Below, piece by piece: positions 34,610 through 48,800 of a stretch of 64,000 bases of DNA. How positions within the stretch are numbered: position 1 is the stretch's first letter; every line of letters starts with the position of its first letter. Position numbers and translations under genes: made by a program. The notes beneath the pieces are model-generated. The model saw only the letters and a program-made list of their open reading frames with translations. It was not told the origin of the DNA and made no database searches. The stretch is from Watersipora subatra (lineage: Eukaryota; Bryozoa; Gymnolaemata; Cheilostomatida; Watersiporidae): assembly GCF_963576615.1 (NCBI RefSeq), contig NC_088714.1, positions 36,311,143-36,375,142 on the forward strand. The letters run 5' to 3'.

Positions 34610-36815
34610 TGGAACAATGTAGGCGCATCAAGGGCTATGATTTGATTTACTTGCACTAACACAACCTCTGTTCAATTTTAGTGAGTGCTTTCCTGTTTTG
34701 TTTTCTGTTTCCTGTTTTCTGATGACGCAAAAAGTTACCAGTTACTTGAACTTTAGCTATTAAAATTAAACAATGCTTAGATAGTAAGATTCTTTACCAG
34801 TACTTATTTCAGATCTCGGATAAAATACATGTACTTTAAAAACGTCAAAATCGATATAATGTATTAGAGCGAGGCTGTTGATTGCAATACAGACTACCAC
34901 AAAGCTCTCAGTAAGCTTAAAAAAGCATGTTAATTCTTGATCTTTAGCTTTGCATGTATTAAAATCGATAATACATTTATATTACAAACATATATTACAT
35001 AATATAGGCAAACAATCAACAATTCTAATATATGATTTCGTGTGTATGAAAAGCTTCATCTTATTTCTTAGATTGATGAAGCGAGCCAATGCATTTTTGC
35101 CCAAGATTTAAGAGCAGCATAATGGGAAAATAACAACATTTGACAGCATCTAATTGGCAACTTCTTATATATACTGTCAATTGAAACGATTGCTTAACAT
35201 ATGAAAATGTCGATCTTTAAGTTGGTTGACTCTAATAGGATTAAGCAGCCTGTGAGAAGAAAAACTTGACTATACTAATGTAAACAAAAATGATTGTTTG
35301 CTATTGAGCTTATGGTACCGTGGAGTGCATTGCATAGATTTTATTCAACTGATGGATTAGCTGATAAATACATGGCCTTACAAGGTTAGCTTGCACTAAT
35401 TTATAGTAATTTTACTAGCCTGACTGATGGTTGACTTGATCGCAAATCAAATGTTAAGGCAGTTTGTATACAATCTGGTTGGTTTCTTGGTGAGGTGTGA
35501 CACATACAAATATTAGCCACAGAAGGGGCTGATGCTTACCCGTCTCTTTCCTAAATTATAATATTAAATAAGAAAAATGAAAGCAAGAACCCTAGACCTG
35601 AAACCAACTGAAATCAAACATAGTCTGTTATGGCCTGTTGTTATGGCGATTGTTTAACAGCCTATAGCAGCATCATTTGTTTTTTTTGCAGGATATTTGT
35701 GACCTAGTGATCTCGAGTTCCTGATCTGCGGACAACCGGTTGAGTTTGGTCATTTTTTAAACCAACAGTGGTGAGCTGATCTCATGTACTGTTGAAATTT
35801 GTTCAAGTGCTAAATTTAAACTTTAAAACGTTTTAAGCGCTTCTTAGCTTCTTACAAGAAAATCTCTGTTGGTTTACAGTAATGATCAAGAAGACAATAA
35901 TTAGTGGCGAAGTGTTTAAGTAATCTTCCTGCTGTGACTTTGTATAAGTAATACCTAGTACCATTTTTAGCGTGAGCTTCATGATGTTTAGTGTTTAGTT
36001 TTAGCTTCTTCGGAGACTAACAATCATGGAACAAATAATGCCTGCGCAGGTTAAAGCTCGCAGGAAACATTTTCCTGAAACGTAACGCAATTGAATATGC
36101 TGCAGCGGAACAAGCCATAGCTATTTACCAGCATTTGAAGCTTACTACAAAACTAATAGAGTTTGATTTTCCATCTACATATTTTAAGACTAGTATTCAA
36201 GAAACTATTCAACATACAGCTACCATGGAGAAGTTACTATAACTATGTAATTGATTTGCTCCACCGACTGACCATGTAATTGATCCTTCCAATAAAAGGC
36301 AGCAAATGAAATTGAAATGAAAGAAGGTAAACGGTATGGCTAGTAGCTAGACTGTCGCTACTATTGAATTTTCTATGGACGCTGTGATACTAGCTGTTAG
36401 TAGTACATCAATGATTAGAAAACTATCTCAAAAGAGAATTTAGATTTCTTTCCCTGTTATGACAAGACCTAGGGTGCAAGTTGCGACAAGACCAGCAGCA
36501 AGTTATGACAAAACCTAGGATGCAGTGTGAGAATCTGATCGGCTCAAACATATCCATCTAGTCACACCCTTGCTGTGAACGTATTAATAGTGAGCTCTGT
36601 GTGCTTAGTACGTGTCAAAACATCTCACTGATTACATTACTGACAGACAGTTTTAGCTATGAGCAAGGCTAGCAGGTTGTCGGCGTTAAACTTGCATTTT
36701 TATAAGGTATAATTACCATCATCGGGCTTCAATGAGCTACAGTTCAATTGTTGAACTAAACAGAGACACAGAGTTGCATTTAGTCAGTATTAAATCAGGC
36801 TTAGATACCGCCTGA
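34610..36815. other. Unique intergenic sequence upstream of EHMT
   Basis: About 2.2 kb of AT-rich sequence in which I find no supported exon, RNA gene or repeat family. Confidence 0.4.
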
Positions 36816-36823
36816 TGAACAGG

Positions 36824-37004
36824 CCTGCCAACCCAAGAGTGGGGCAATGCGTGAGATTTGGTTTTGGGGCAATTGATGTATCAATGATAGTATATATAAA
36901 ATTGTGGAAATTGGGGCAAGAATCTCACGCATTTCCCACGCATTTTCATTTTTTCTTTGGGGTGATTGCGTGAGTCTCACACCCAATGCGTGAGAGTTGG
37001 CAGG
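36824..37004. mobile_element. Short MITE, about 181 bp, inverted ends CCTGCCAAC
   Basis: Begins CCTGCCAACCC and ends GTTGGCAGG, with internal inverted pairs ATGCGTGAGATT and AATCTCACGCAT and GCGTGAGTCTCAC. Such CTGCCAAC/CTCACGCA elements are common non-autonomous repeats in animal genomes. The ORF 36801-36986 (-) is this element. Confidence 0.6.
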
Positions 37005-37349
37005 TATGCTGATGAATAAATATTCTTATGCAAATGTCAAATTCAATGGCTATACAGTTCATAGCATTTATGTCAATGATGGTATATGTCAGGATGAGTA
37101 TCCGCATTCTTCTCTACTTTCTTTAAGGTCATTTTATTTTTATTTAGAAGAATTATACAGCTGCCATTGACTAGCTTAACTAATGAAATCGAAGTCACGG
37201 TTTCTTTGTCTAATACAATGGAACTTGGAAGCTGATCACTACAGCATATGCAAAGCCGTACCTAAGGCATTAGATTAGTAGACAACGTAGTACTTTAGTA
37301 AGAAAACTGTCCAATGAAAACAGAAGCATCACCCGCATTCAGTCATTTT

Positions 37350-37488
37350 ATTGGTGTGCCGTATTCTCAGACAAAGCGGTGATAATTAGCGCATGCGTGT
37401 ATCAATTATACCAGAACAAGATCTGCGAAGGCTTTAGAAAGCAAGATGTCTGAAATTTGAGAATCTCGGTGACGAGTTTTCTCATCTG
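37350..37488 (+). promoter_or_regulatory. Candidate EHMT promoter and first non-coding exon
   Basis: An ATTGG (inverted CCAAT) at about 37351 is followed by GCGCATGCGT at 37390-37399, close to the palindromic NRF1 site typical of TATA-less housekeeping promoters. A good donor (TCATCTG|GTGAGC) lies at 37489. The putative exon contains a 4-codon upstream reading frame (ATG at 37446, TGA). It would splice to the acceptor at 39724. This is inference from signals. RNA evidence is needed for the start site. Confidence 0.3.
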
Positions 37489-39757
37489 GTGAGCGACTGA
37501 ATGTTTAGAATACGACGCCACATGCGTATTCTGTTAATTATTATACATAAGTTTGGATAAACCATAAAGAAAATGTCTAATACAGTTATTTTTACACCTC
37601 AGATAACAAACCCGATCGCTGGCTCACGGTTCGTTTTTTTAAAATTCACTTCATGGGATGCTGAGCCATTGACAACTGTGATTTAGTTGTCATATAGCGT
37701 ATTTGTTGCATCGAACTGCACGAAAGGTCATTCGTTATTGGCTGTAGGTTTTGTTTGTAAACGTGCAGACAAATGTAACAAAATATGGCTACGCTGTATG
37801 CTGGCGTTTGTTAAACCTTAAATTTGTGCGTAATGCATTTGTATTAACTCAACCCCTTTACCTACCTTTAGAGCATTCAGGCTGCAGCATATTACCAATG
37901 CTCTATTCATTGCAGTAAATGTGTGTAGGATATAGGTAACTTAGCTATGTCCAAACTTGACTTTTAATAATAAAGTTAAACTAAGTGTTGTAAACACTGG
38001 CATTTATAACATGTGTATAATACGCTAATTCTGCTAATGTTAATTGCTTTTTAATCTCTTTACAGGCAAAAAATTTTCATACTTAGATAGCAATGAACCT
38101 AAGTGATTACCTCAACATCATGCTACTACACAGAATATAGACTTAGTGGGAGGCATACGCATCAACAAAAAGGTTTAATCACAGGTTAGTTGCAAACACA
38201 TGTTAATGGGCTAAGATGATGTTTTTAAAAGTTGGGAGGACAGAAGAATAGAGAAACAAAGAGAGTTGCAAGAATGAAAAGGAGTGTATTATTACATTAA
38301 CTAGGTGAATTTTGATGCTTTAGTATGCAATTTAAACCTTTTGTAGTCCATCAGAGATTTTTGAAAGATTTGTTGTATCCATATTAGTTTTACCCACAGC
38401 ATTACTCACCACAACTAGACTATACACATCATTGTACACAAACGAACTAACCATAACCTGTGTTACAAAAAACATCAAACTGCAATTATTTGCTACTGTT
38501 ACCAAATATGCTGTATATGGAAGATCATAATATGCCACATGAGAATGGGTACGTTGTGACTCAGACATTACGTTTAGTGGCTCGCAATGGATATTATGCT
38601 CTTTTATTAAAACTCAAGTTTTTTCCAAAATAGTATGCTCTGATAAAAATTCCCGTTGATTTAAGTCTGGCTCCTTTATTTGATGCTCTAGTCTAGTTAC
38701 ACCACAAAACAACAACACACACGCTAAGTTTTTAGTCAAGTGCCTGAGAGCCTATTTGAGGTCTGTTGTTTGGAAGAAAACTGGATTGCAAGTAGCAGCT
38801 GATTGCCTAGTGGGCACTACCGATAACTTCCAAAAGGTATCCAGTGCAGAGTTCACCATATGATACACCTTAAAATGTAATGCTTCCATCGTTTGCCATA
38901 TAAAGGATGTTTTGCAATTATTCTCAGTTCAAATCTCATAAATAAATAATTGTTGATCATTTCAAAGACATAGCCATATCAATATTTTTAAAGACATCTT
39001 ATAAATTTATTCACAAATAATTACAGTCATCTGGAGTACTACCGAATAAGTGTTATTATGAGAAGTTGCTGATGATAACAGCACCTTATTGTAATCACCT
39101 TATTTAGGTGAAATTCTTTGCTGAAAAGCTTATAATTCTTTACACATAATTTTGTGTTCAGTTTGCTACCAACATGTTCATGAATTGACAGTTGTGACGC
39201 ACAGGTAGCCATGAAACAAGCTAATATAGTAACTCACATGTGAAAGTCCTCGCTTGTTGAAAATGTTCAAAGCGAGATTTGTTTTGCGAAAGGTGGAAGT
39301 CTGTATCACGAGCATTGAAAGTGCTTCAATTGCATCCACAGCAAAAACTCTAACAAACATTGTGTGCTTTGGTGTCCTAAAATTGATTGATTTATCAGAC
39401 CCAATGTAGTAAATTGCCTGCAAAAACTGCTTCTAATAAAGGCTGCAGTTTCTCAAAAATTTGAACCGATTGGTTGCTGGTAACAATAAGTTTATGCTTG
39501 TGTAGCATTAAAATTTTTTGCATGTTTTCTGGCCCCTGTGTTGATCTGTAAGTGATTTTCTGTAAAATATTCGGTTAGTTTTCAAGGTGAGACTGAAGAG
39601 GCTGGTAATTAAATTTACTAAGAGACCATTGAGTCGGAGTCAATTACCTTGAGTCATGTACCACACAAACATCTCTTAGGCAAAGCTTTTCTATTTTGTT
39701 GGTATTTCTTAGTTTGTTTTCAGGCCATGTGATTAAAAGATGAAATGAAGCCAGAAA

Positions 39758-39830
39758 ATGGCGATGAACACATTAGAAACCGTGAATATACACAGCCCAA
39801 ACACTTCTGGGCTCAGCAAAGCATGCACCG
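39758..39830 (+). CDS. EHMT: EHMT coding exon 1
   Basis: The exon starts at acceptor 39724 (TTTGTTTTCAG). Of two open frames only the one beginning MAMNTLET joins in phase to exon 2. The other, beginning ATGAAGCC, hits a stop after splicing. Ends CACCG|GTAAGA. Confidence 0.7.
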
Positions 39831-42800
39831 GTAAGATTGTTTAAAAACAATTTGTTGATAAAAAAGAATCTGTTTTACTACAGTTTCGTTGTTTTTTATA
39901 TGACAGTATTCATACATTTGAACAATTCACAAGGAATTTTTTATATACAGTTCAACACCTACATATATAAATAATTTGCTAAAAACATTTAAAACAATAC
40001 AGCCTTAATAATGGTATCTCTTTTTTTGGCAGAAATGAACATCATATGTGAACGCGTAAGCAACCCTGTTGTCAATGGTGTGTACTTTCGGAACAACGAA
40101 AATATTTCTGTGGTAGAACTATGTGCCAAGTACATAAAGCCTGTACCACATCCTCGAATCAAGAAGCGGGCTAATCGAGGTAGGCATTGTTAATATAACT
40201 GGTATCTGAAGCATTTGGTTCTTAAGCATCTTTTATCTTACCCTATAAACTGTATTACTAATTATTATTGTCCTCCAAGAATTTATTAAGCTGTTTTATT
40301 TATCCTCTGCCAGTGTCTGTGAATATGTATATATTCACAGACACTGGCAGAGATGAATAGAGTGTGAATATGTATATATTCACACTCTAGCAGTGTATAT
40401 ATTGTTCTGGCGGTAAATATGTATATATTTACACACACTGTTAATATGTGTATATCATTATTTTCAAATGTTGCTATTTTCAGATTTATGTCGCACTTCT
40501 GTAGACCAACCAAGTTCACCAAATAATTCCAAAAATAGACATTCTCACTCACTGTCATCACCTTACTACAGGCGTAGTCTGCGGTCGGACGTAGCAGAAC
40601 CGTCTCCTCTAGATGTCCTACCCTTTGTTCGAAGGATGAGGAGGCCTTTACACTCAGTGTTTGGTAAAGATGAACCCAAAGACAATGAAAAGGCCAAATG
40701 TTTGAAATTAGATCCTGCTTCAGTTAATTTCAATGAGAAAACAATTTGGAATGATTATACTGTAACTGCAGTAAATGGGCCAGAAACCACACACAATAAA
40801 GATCTTACAGTAGATCAAAAATTGGTGACTGAAAATGGCCCATCCATGGATAAGTTGGAAGTATGTTCTGTTAAAGATGTTGAAAAGCACCCTACCATAT
40901 CAAACTTTTCTGAAAATGTGAGTTGTGATGATATTATGAAAACTAATATAGAAGATGAGAATAAAGATTTTAACAGCTCATTAACTTGTGCAACAAGATC
41001 ATCTCTAATTGACAGCTCTCCAGACATATCACCATTGCCACTGCAGGATTTGAGTAGCCATCAAGTGTGCTCAACAAGTTTGATTTCAGCCCAGTCGAAC
41101 AAAAGTAGCAAAATGCTAGATGGTTTCGACCAAAATGAAACAAATTTTGTTGATGAAAGAAACTCACAAGAACATTCAAAAGTGGAAGCTTCTATTGATA
41201 ACATCATTAATGTGGAAATGCCTACTTGCAAAGAAGCAGAATTGTTATTAGAAGTTACAGAAAAGCAATCAGCACGAGATCATCTAGTAGAGCTAACCTC
41301 TGAATCGGTCGCATCAGGCATGACCAGCAACCTTTTGAACAATAGTGGTACATTTAAGTTCTCTGAACAACCATCAAAGGAGTTTTCGACACGTGAAACT
41401 CCCATTAGCGTTTCTAGTTATCATGTTGGAATGTGCAAATTGATGGAGGTGAGAGCATATACATGTAAGGTAATAAAACCTTCAAATGTTGTTACCATAA
41501 CCCAATTTGGTGAGGTTACATTTGAAATAGGCATTGCAGAAATCTGTCCTGTTGAAGTGGATTTTTGTTCTATTGTTGCTGCCGACAAGCATGAAGTTTC
41601 AGTTGAACCAATGCTAGAGTCCTGGAACAGTGACATAGCTGAACAAGAGATGGACCACATGAAAAATATTAAGATAAACTCCACCATGGAAACTGAATTG
41701 AGTTTGCAGCCTACAAATGCAAGTATTGCTACGGCTCAAGTCCTTCGTGAGGAGACAACTGAAGTTGAAAAGGAGGCAATGATTGTCCAGGAAGCAGGAG
41801 AGGAAGCTTTAGAACAAGTTGCTAATGATTCTCCTTCAATAAACATAGCATACCGTGAAGCCTCATTAGAGATGTCAGGTGCTAATCAGGATGAAGTAGA
41901 GTTGGGTGATGGCACAAATCACAAGAAAATGATTCCAGAAGTGTGCGCATGTGATACTACTACTGGATCTCTCGAAGATGATGTATCAGGCAATAAGCTT
42001 TTGAATTTTCAAGAGCCTTCAATGAAAGAGTCCATTGATGCTAATGCACCACTGAATTCTATAAACAAAGGGAAGCACAAGAAACGTGTAGTTTCCAAGT
42101 TTGGCCGTCGTCAGTGGGGCAAAGAATTAACAAAAATTCGAATGAAACTGTTAGAGCACAAAAAATTGAAACGTAACGCTGGATTAGCCCTGGCTCGTCA
42201 GACAAGACAAAAGCGTTTGGAAGCCAGAAAAGCATTGAACAATTTGAACAAACACAGGATGGAATCAAAATTGTCTTTGAATAATCATATCAAAAAACTA
42301 TCATCACATTGCACACCTAGAAAAGCTGATCTCACTGAAATGGCTACGATTTTTAGTGAAGATACTCATAACTCCACTTCAGCTTTAGAGAATGACCCAG
42401 TGACTATCGTGAATCTCGCAACACAGTGTGATATAGCAAGTAAGCCTTTTAGTCTTATGAAGATGGACAAAAGCAATATCGTGGAGAATACTAATAATTC
42501 ATCAAATATTCAATTGGAACAAATCGAAATTGTAGAAGACGAGGATGACAATGAGGTCGACGAAGACCCTTGGCCATTTGCAACAAGTCCTTTTCCTGCC
42601 AATTCTTCTTGTTCACAAAAATCCACTGCCTCCCCACCCCCATCAGTTAAATCTTTACTATCTCCAGTCTCGTTGCCAGCAGAAGATACCGATGAACCCT
42701 CCAAAATGCGTGTTGGTGCCACTGAGAAGTCATCCCAGCTTTTGACAAAGAACAATTCCTCGATAGAAGAATATAGGCAAATCTTATCTCAAATTGACAA

Positions 42801-45800
42801 AGAAAATTTTTTAGATTGTAATCCTGCAGCTGCTGTGACAGAAAACCAAAACAATCCCAGCTTGTTAAGTCCCTCATCCCCATTTCTTAATTCTAAAAAT
42901 GATACAGCCAAGATTAAGGTACCTTCAATGGCTCACGACTGCTCCGTTACTTTCTCGCGTGGTCTGGAAACACCAAATAGCCCTGATAGGAGCAAAGGAG
43001 AGCATTTGCAGCAGGCAAAAATGCATAGCAGATCAGCAGAGTTCGAACGGACAAATTCTTTGGCTGATAGGTAAGTACACACAACTCAAGTTTTCAAGGT
43101 GTCCTTAGTTTTATGACTACATCAAGATATCTTGTATAATTATACCCACACAAATTAACTGTTCACATTAATAATATTAGTTTTTCAACATCCTAACAAA
43201 TGAGCTACGAGCCAATCTTACGTTACTATTTGCCATTAATATATTTTAGTATATCAAGGATATTTGGTTTTTATTGTAGTTCTCTATTGTACTAGAATTA
43301 GATATTGTTGCGGATGATCAGCACATTTACTTGCTCTTTTTATAGTCTCAACCACAGGTACCTATTTTAACTAAAACTGTGCACGTGCGAATATACGCTA
43401 AATGATTTTATGCTTTAGCATGTGGAAAGACATGTTCAATTCAGATGTCATGCCATTGGACTTTGATGAAGATACGCCTACCCAGAGGTTGCCTGGAAGT
43501 CAGAAGCTGTCAGCAGTATTTCAAAGTAGGTGATGAATACAATGTTTTGCATATGTACAATATATTTTGTGGTTATATAATTAGTTCTTTACTTTTTGTC
43601 GCAATGTTTTGTCTAGTTAAATTGTTTATTATCATCTTTTAAAATTGACAGGCGATAGAGCAGTGTGGTTATGCACTCTGAACAATTTGTCGCCGATGAC
43701 TCTCTAGAGACTATTTCTTAGCGCTACTCTCACTAAACCTCCTTTTAGCAGCCAAGCTGGCCCTCGAGAGGTGTGATAAGGAGGCGTTGAGTCCAGGCTA
43801 TGTAAACACTCCCTGCGGGGACAGCTTTCCGGAAATGAAAACAAATAGACTGGAGCGTGTTACTGTATGTTTTTTTTTGTTCCTTCCCTTCTGTTTCCTT
43901 TTTATGTTGGCTGATGTATCCCATTTAGACCACTTAGGTAATTAAATTATTTAGATTATCAAGGAATTAAAAGCCCTTTGTTCTACTACATTTTTAAACA
44001 TTATTTTTACCTTTTACGTCAGTCTTTAGTATTGACTGTTTTTAACATAGGCCTCGACGCTCAAGCTCTGCACCTGTAAAATAGGAAGCTCCCCTGTTTC
44101 TCAGCCGCGCAAGAAGTCTCTTTCACCGGACTTCTACTGTCAAGCAGTCGAGACGCTAGGCAGTAAAGTAAGCATTATAAAAATGTCCATTTTGGATGTA
44201 GTTTGCCTGTCATGTAGGGTGTAGCTGTCATAGAGATAACCGAGTTTATTAGTGTAATAGTGATATGAGCAAAGTAATATTATCGTTCACTGTGGTGTCC
44301 TAGATCCTAAACTCTAGCATAAACTAAGCTTGCTCATCAAATGATTGTTTTGGCATTTTTAAAGGTTTCCATTTCCAAACCAAGCCTTGGCACTTAATAA
44401 CTCCCAGATTGTTATTGTCTCATTTGTTTAATTGCCAAATAAGCACCGCGAAGCCATAATTTTGAGCTAGATATTAGGCAATTGGGATCTTTTTGGTGAT
44501 AAACTGAGAGAACTTCAAGCGTGCCATAATCGTTTTTTTTTTCATTTGACACAATTACAGATCTCCAATTGTGTGGCGCGTACCTCAGACAAACTGGAGC
44601 GGCGTAGGGCTGCTTCAAGATTGCCTCTGATGGTTCTCTGTAAGCAGCATTGGAAAAAGCTGTCACATCATGGTTGCTGTCCTGTGTGCGGTCTATTCTG
44701 TACATCGGTAAGTGTTAGTCATTGGCTACATACTCACTTTTGCCCTGGATGCACCCATGCAATTTTGTGTTGTGTTACATCTTTTTCTATATATATATAT
44801 TTTTCAAAGTATGTGTGTTTATGTCCTATGTCTGCATTCCGGCTATAGCTTTTAAAATCTTGGAGTAAAGAATCCGTATCAAAGATTTGATCCGGACTCT
44901 GCCGTTCTCCAGTCTGACGCCCTACGTAAACTTTTTTGGACTTTTAATATACTTGGAATATACAGAAAACAACTATCGTTATGGTAGCTTGCACGGCTAC
45001 GTTATAGCGTTGGACTCTACCGAAAGGAGTGCTTCCAAGCATTTTATACAGGGACAATTAGTAGATATTTAAATGAATGTTTGCGTACAAAAGATTTTGT
45101 TCATAGAAATAAATTTCAGTTTGAGCTATGCATGTTCATAAAATACCGATGTTATTGAATTTTCAAAAATAAATTACACGACTTTCGGGTGTTTTTGCGG
45201 GGCTATAACCCAGCCAAGGGGTTAATATGATGATTCGCTGGTATGTGTGTTTCTGATCACTAGTACAAGTGTTTCTGATCACTAGTACAAGTGTTTCTGA
45301 TCACTAGTACAAGTGTTTCTGATCACTAGTACAAGTGTTTCTGATCACTAGTACAAGTGTTTCTGATCACTAGTACAAGTGTTTCGGATCACTAGTACAA
45401 GTGTTTCTGATCACTAGTACAAGTGTTTCTGATTTTCTATTAAACCAAAGGTAAAGATGCTTCTTCCTAACATTCTTAAGAAAACTTCCATCAACCTTTT
45501 TTGTACAATCGTCCATTTATAACCCTCTGGCTTGCATATAACAAACAAATCTTTCAAGCTGAGCTTACTGGTGCATAGACTCAGTGAGACCTACAACTAT
45601 AATTATTGTTTGTCTGTCAGCAAGAGGCTTGGTTTAAGCATGTCAATTACTCGGGAAATTTCAATGAATCTTTCCTGTGAGGAGGTCCAATCATTGGATT
45701 GTTTGTTTGATGTTCAGGCTATTACTACATCACGTAAATGTCATATTATTAACATTATATATTGCTGATTATTATCTGTTAAACTTGTTTAATCTACTTT

Positions 45801-48800
45801 TTGCTAAAGTTCAGGAAATCCTTTTTATGTAGGATGACAGCATCTCTACATATTGAAAATTTGGTTTATATTTTAAATGGCAGCAAATTTTTTAAAAACA
45901 GTTTGTTTGCTTTTTTCATAACTTGACTTAACTTTATGCATTTGTTTTCATAAGCTGACAGCTGTTTATGCATTGTGCATTTGTTTTCATAAGCTGACAG
46001 CTGTTTATGCATTGTGCATTTGTTTTCATAACTTGACAGCTGTATATGCATTGTGCATTTGTTTTCATAACTTGACAGCTGTTTATGCATTGCGCATTTG
46101 TTTTCATAAGCTGACAGCTGTTTATGCATTGTGCATTTGTTTTCATAACTTGACAGCTGTTTATGCATTGTCCATTTGTTTTCATAACTTGACAGCTGTT
46201 TATGCATTGCGCATTTGTTTTCATAAGCTGACAGCTGTTTATGCATTGTGCATTTGTTTTCATAAGCTGACAGCTGTTTATGCATTGTGCATTTGTTTTC
46301 ATAACTTGACAGCTGTATATGCATTGTGCATTTGTTTTCATAACTTGACAGCTGTTTATGCATTGCGCATTTGTTTTCATAAGCTGACAGCTGTTTATGC
46401 ATTGTGCATTTGTTTTCATAACTTGACAGCTGTTTATGCATTGTGCATTTGTTTTCATAACTTGACAGCTGTTTATGCATTGTGCATTTGTTTTTGCTTT
46501 TAGGGCACTTTCATAGATTGTACTAGTGGTAAAGGGCACCTGCACCATAGTGCCTGCCAAGTGAAGGGTAATGATGACATTTACCTCTGTCCTCACTGTG
46601 GAGAGAAATCCTCTCAAGTTACCGTTCATCTTTTTAACAAAGCCACAACAGACACTCAGAGAAGCTCGAAGGCCATCAGAGTGTAAGTTGAAAATCAGAG
46701 GTTTGCACTTAAAGATGAGCTTACACAAAATTTTACTATATTATCAGAAAGTTTCAATATTTTTCTATCGTTTTTGATGTTTCAGATGATTTGACTGCCA
46801 GGATGTTTCAACATTAAAATCAACAAAAATTTAGCAGTTGAAACGCTCAGAAGAAAAATACATGCGAAGTAATGCTACTAGTTGCTATGGTTACTATAGC
46901 TGATATCGGCTGCTGCGTTTGAGTTGCAGCCTTACGCATCTCTATTCTGCCTGGCTCTTTACAACTATAAATGTTATAATTACACTTTCGTTTGATCTGG
47001 GTGTTTTACTGTGATCAAGTTTTGTCGATTTTACTCTATGAACATCCTGACAGTCAGAACACCTCAAACGTCTAAAACAATTGCAAATGATGGAAAAATA
47101 CCGATACTTTTTGATCAAATCTACCAGAATTTTGTGCAAATTCATCTTTTAAAATCTTCTTACAAAGTTTACAGTTATTTTGGCTTTTAAACTTACTACA
47201 GGCAATAGTCTTGCTTATCTGTTGTGATTTATGAGATCGCTAACCGGCGTGCTGTTTTTGTTAACATCTTATGAGTTGTTATGTCTTTATTGGTCATTGA
47301 TAGGCAAGGGAATGAAGGCATTGCTAGAATGTGTATAAGGTTAGTATCCAGGCCTCCAACTTCATCAGGAGAAACCAGCTCAAATGCGGGATATGACAAT
47401 AAGTTATTTGAAGTCTCCAAATCTACTCTTCTCGATGGTGCAGCTAAAACAAAGCTTATTTCTATCATGTCTGGGTTGGAGCATCTGCTGCCTGCAATGT
47501 AAGTGTTGCATTGTAATTAGACCGCTGTAGCTGTTGAGTTTATATCGGGGCAACTTGTACATTCTACAGTCTCTCTACAATCAGCATGTTCCTTCATTTT
47601 TTTAGACTACAATCAGAAATGGTTAAAAATGTTGCATATATTTATGATTTACTTGCCATTTGAGATATATTCCAGAATGGAGGAGTCAGTAGCTTGTAGG
47701 GTTAATATATGAACATGACAAAATTTAATCGTTACACTTACAAACAGTGAATCAATTTTGCCTATTGAGGCTATATTGGATGGTTTACAAACAAACATTC
47801 AATGCTTCTTAGTAATGTATTTTAGTGTTTTTTTGTTATAAAAACAACACAAATTATTCTAAAATGCTGCCGATAGAGTCTATGCATTCTGTAGTAATTG
47901 ACTTCTGCTCAAAATTGTTGAGTTGGCTGAGTATCTCTAAGGCTGATATTGAAGGAATGAGAAGTTGGAGAGTACAAGGATACCCACAGTCACAGTTTAT
48001 GACCTCTCCTCCTACATTATCAAGAATGATCTCTCTCAGCTCGCTCTCGGTATTTGTGAGATGCTAAACAAGTCCAAATCACACCGCCTGCTCACCCTAA
48101 ACAAGGAGCTGAGTGAACAGGATGGCAAGACTCTGTTACACATAGCGGTGCAGAGCAACTCCCTTGCTACAGTCCACTGTTTGGTCATTGTGAGTTCCAG
48201 AAAGTTCACAATTGAAGGCTTTCACTGTAATTTCTAGCAGGGATTGTCATCCATCGGTGTGCTCGATCATGCTACCTCTTAACTTCTAAATGTAGTTATT
48301 GAGAGTTCTGTCTGGTCATCGCCATGATGCCATTGTTTCTTTGGGGCTCATATGTTATTCTAGTCACAAGACGTGTATTGTATCCAAGGTACATAAGTTT
48401 GACCGCTGAATCAAATAAATTGTCTGTTCCTTTCATTGTATGAAAATCGTAAAAATTTATCAAAACGTTGCCGTCATCGAAATTGTTCCCATTTTGGGTA
48501 CAAATCAATTATCCATTGCATCATTTCACACACCAAACCTGCAAGGGTCTTTCCACATCTACTGCACCTGACAATCATGGGTATTTTGATGTACCTTCAC
48601 TTTGAGCAAAACTTTTCGGTTTAACAGCTTTGGTTAGTGCCTACAAAATCTCTTTTATTCTCAACTACCAAAGCTTCTATAAGTGTTGGCCATAAGATTT
48701 GTTTTGAAGCAAGATGTTCCCAAATTTTATGGCTGTGTTTATCAATATTTGCATGTATGACGTGAATCCATTACTACTAAAATCCAGATGCTGTTCTAAC

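Noticed and set aside
39742..39830. Upstream ATG (ATGAAGCC) as the EHMT start
   Set aside because: Its frame reads into a stop after splicing to exon 2.
43652..43712. Alternative EHMT exon after acceptor TTGACAG
   Set aside because: In the required phase it reaches a stop (CTCTAG) without a donor. The acceptor at 43749 gives an open, phased exon instead.
45866..46728. Repetitive proteins with MHKQLSSYENK or KTNAQCINSCQV motifs
   Set aside because: 39 is a multiple of 3, so each frame of the minisatellite stays open. The array is intronic in EHMT.
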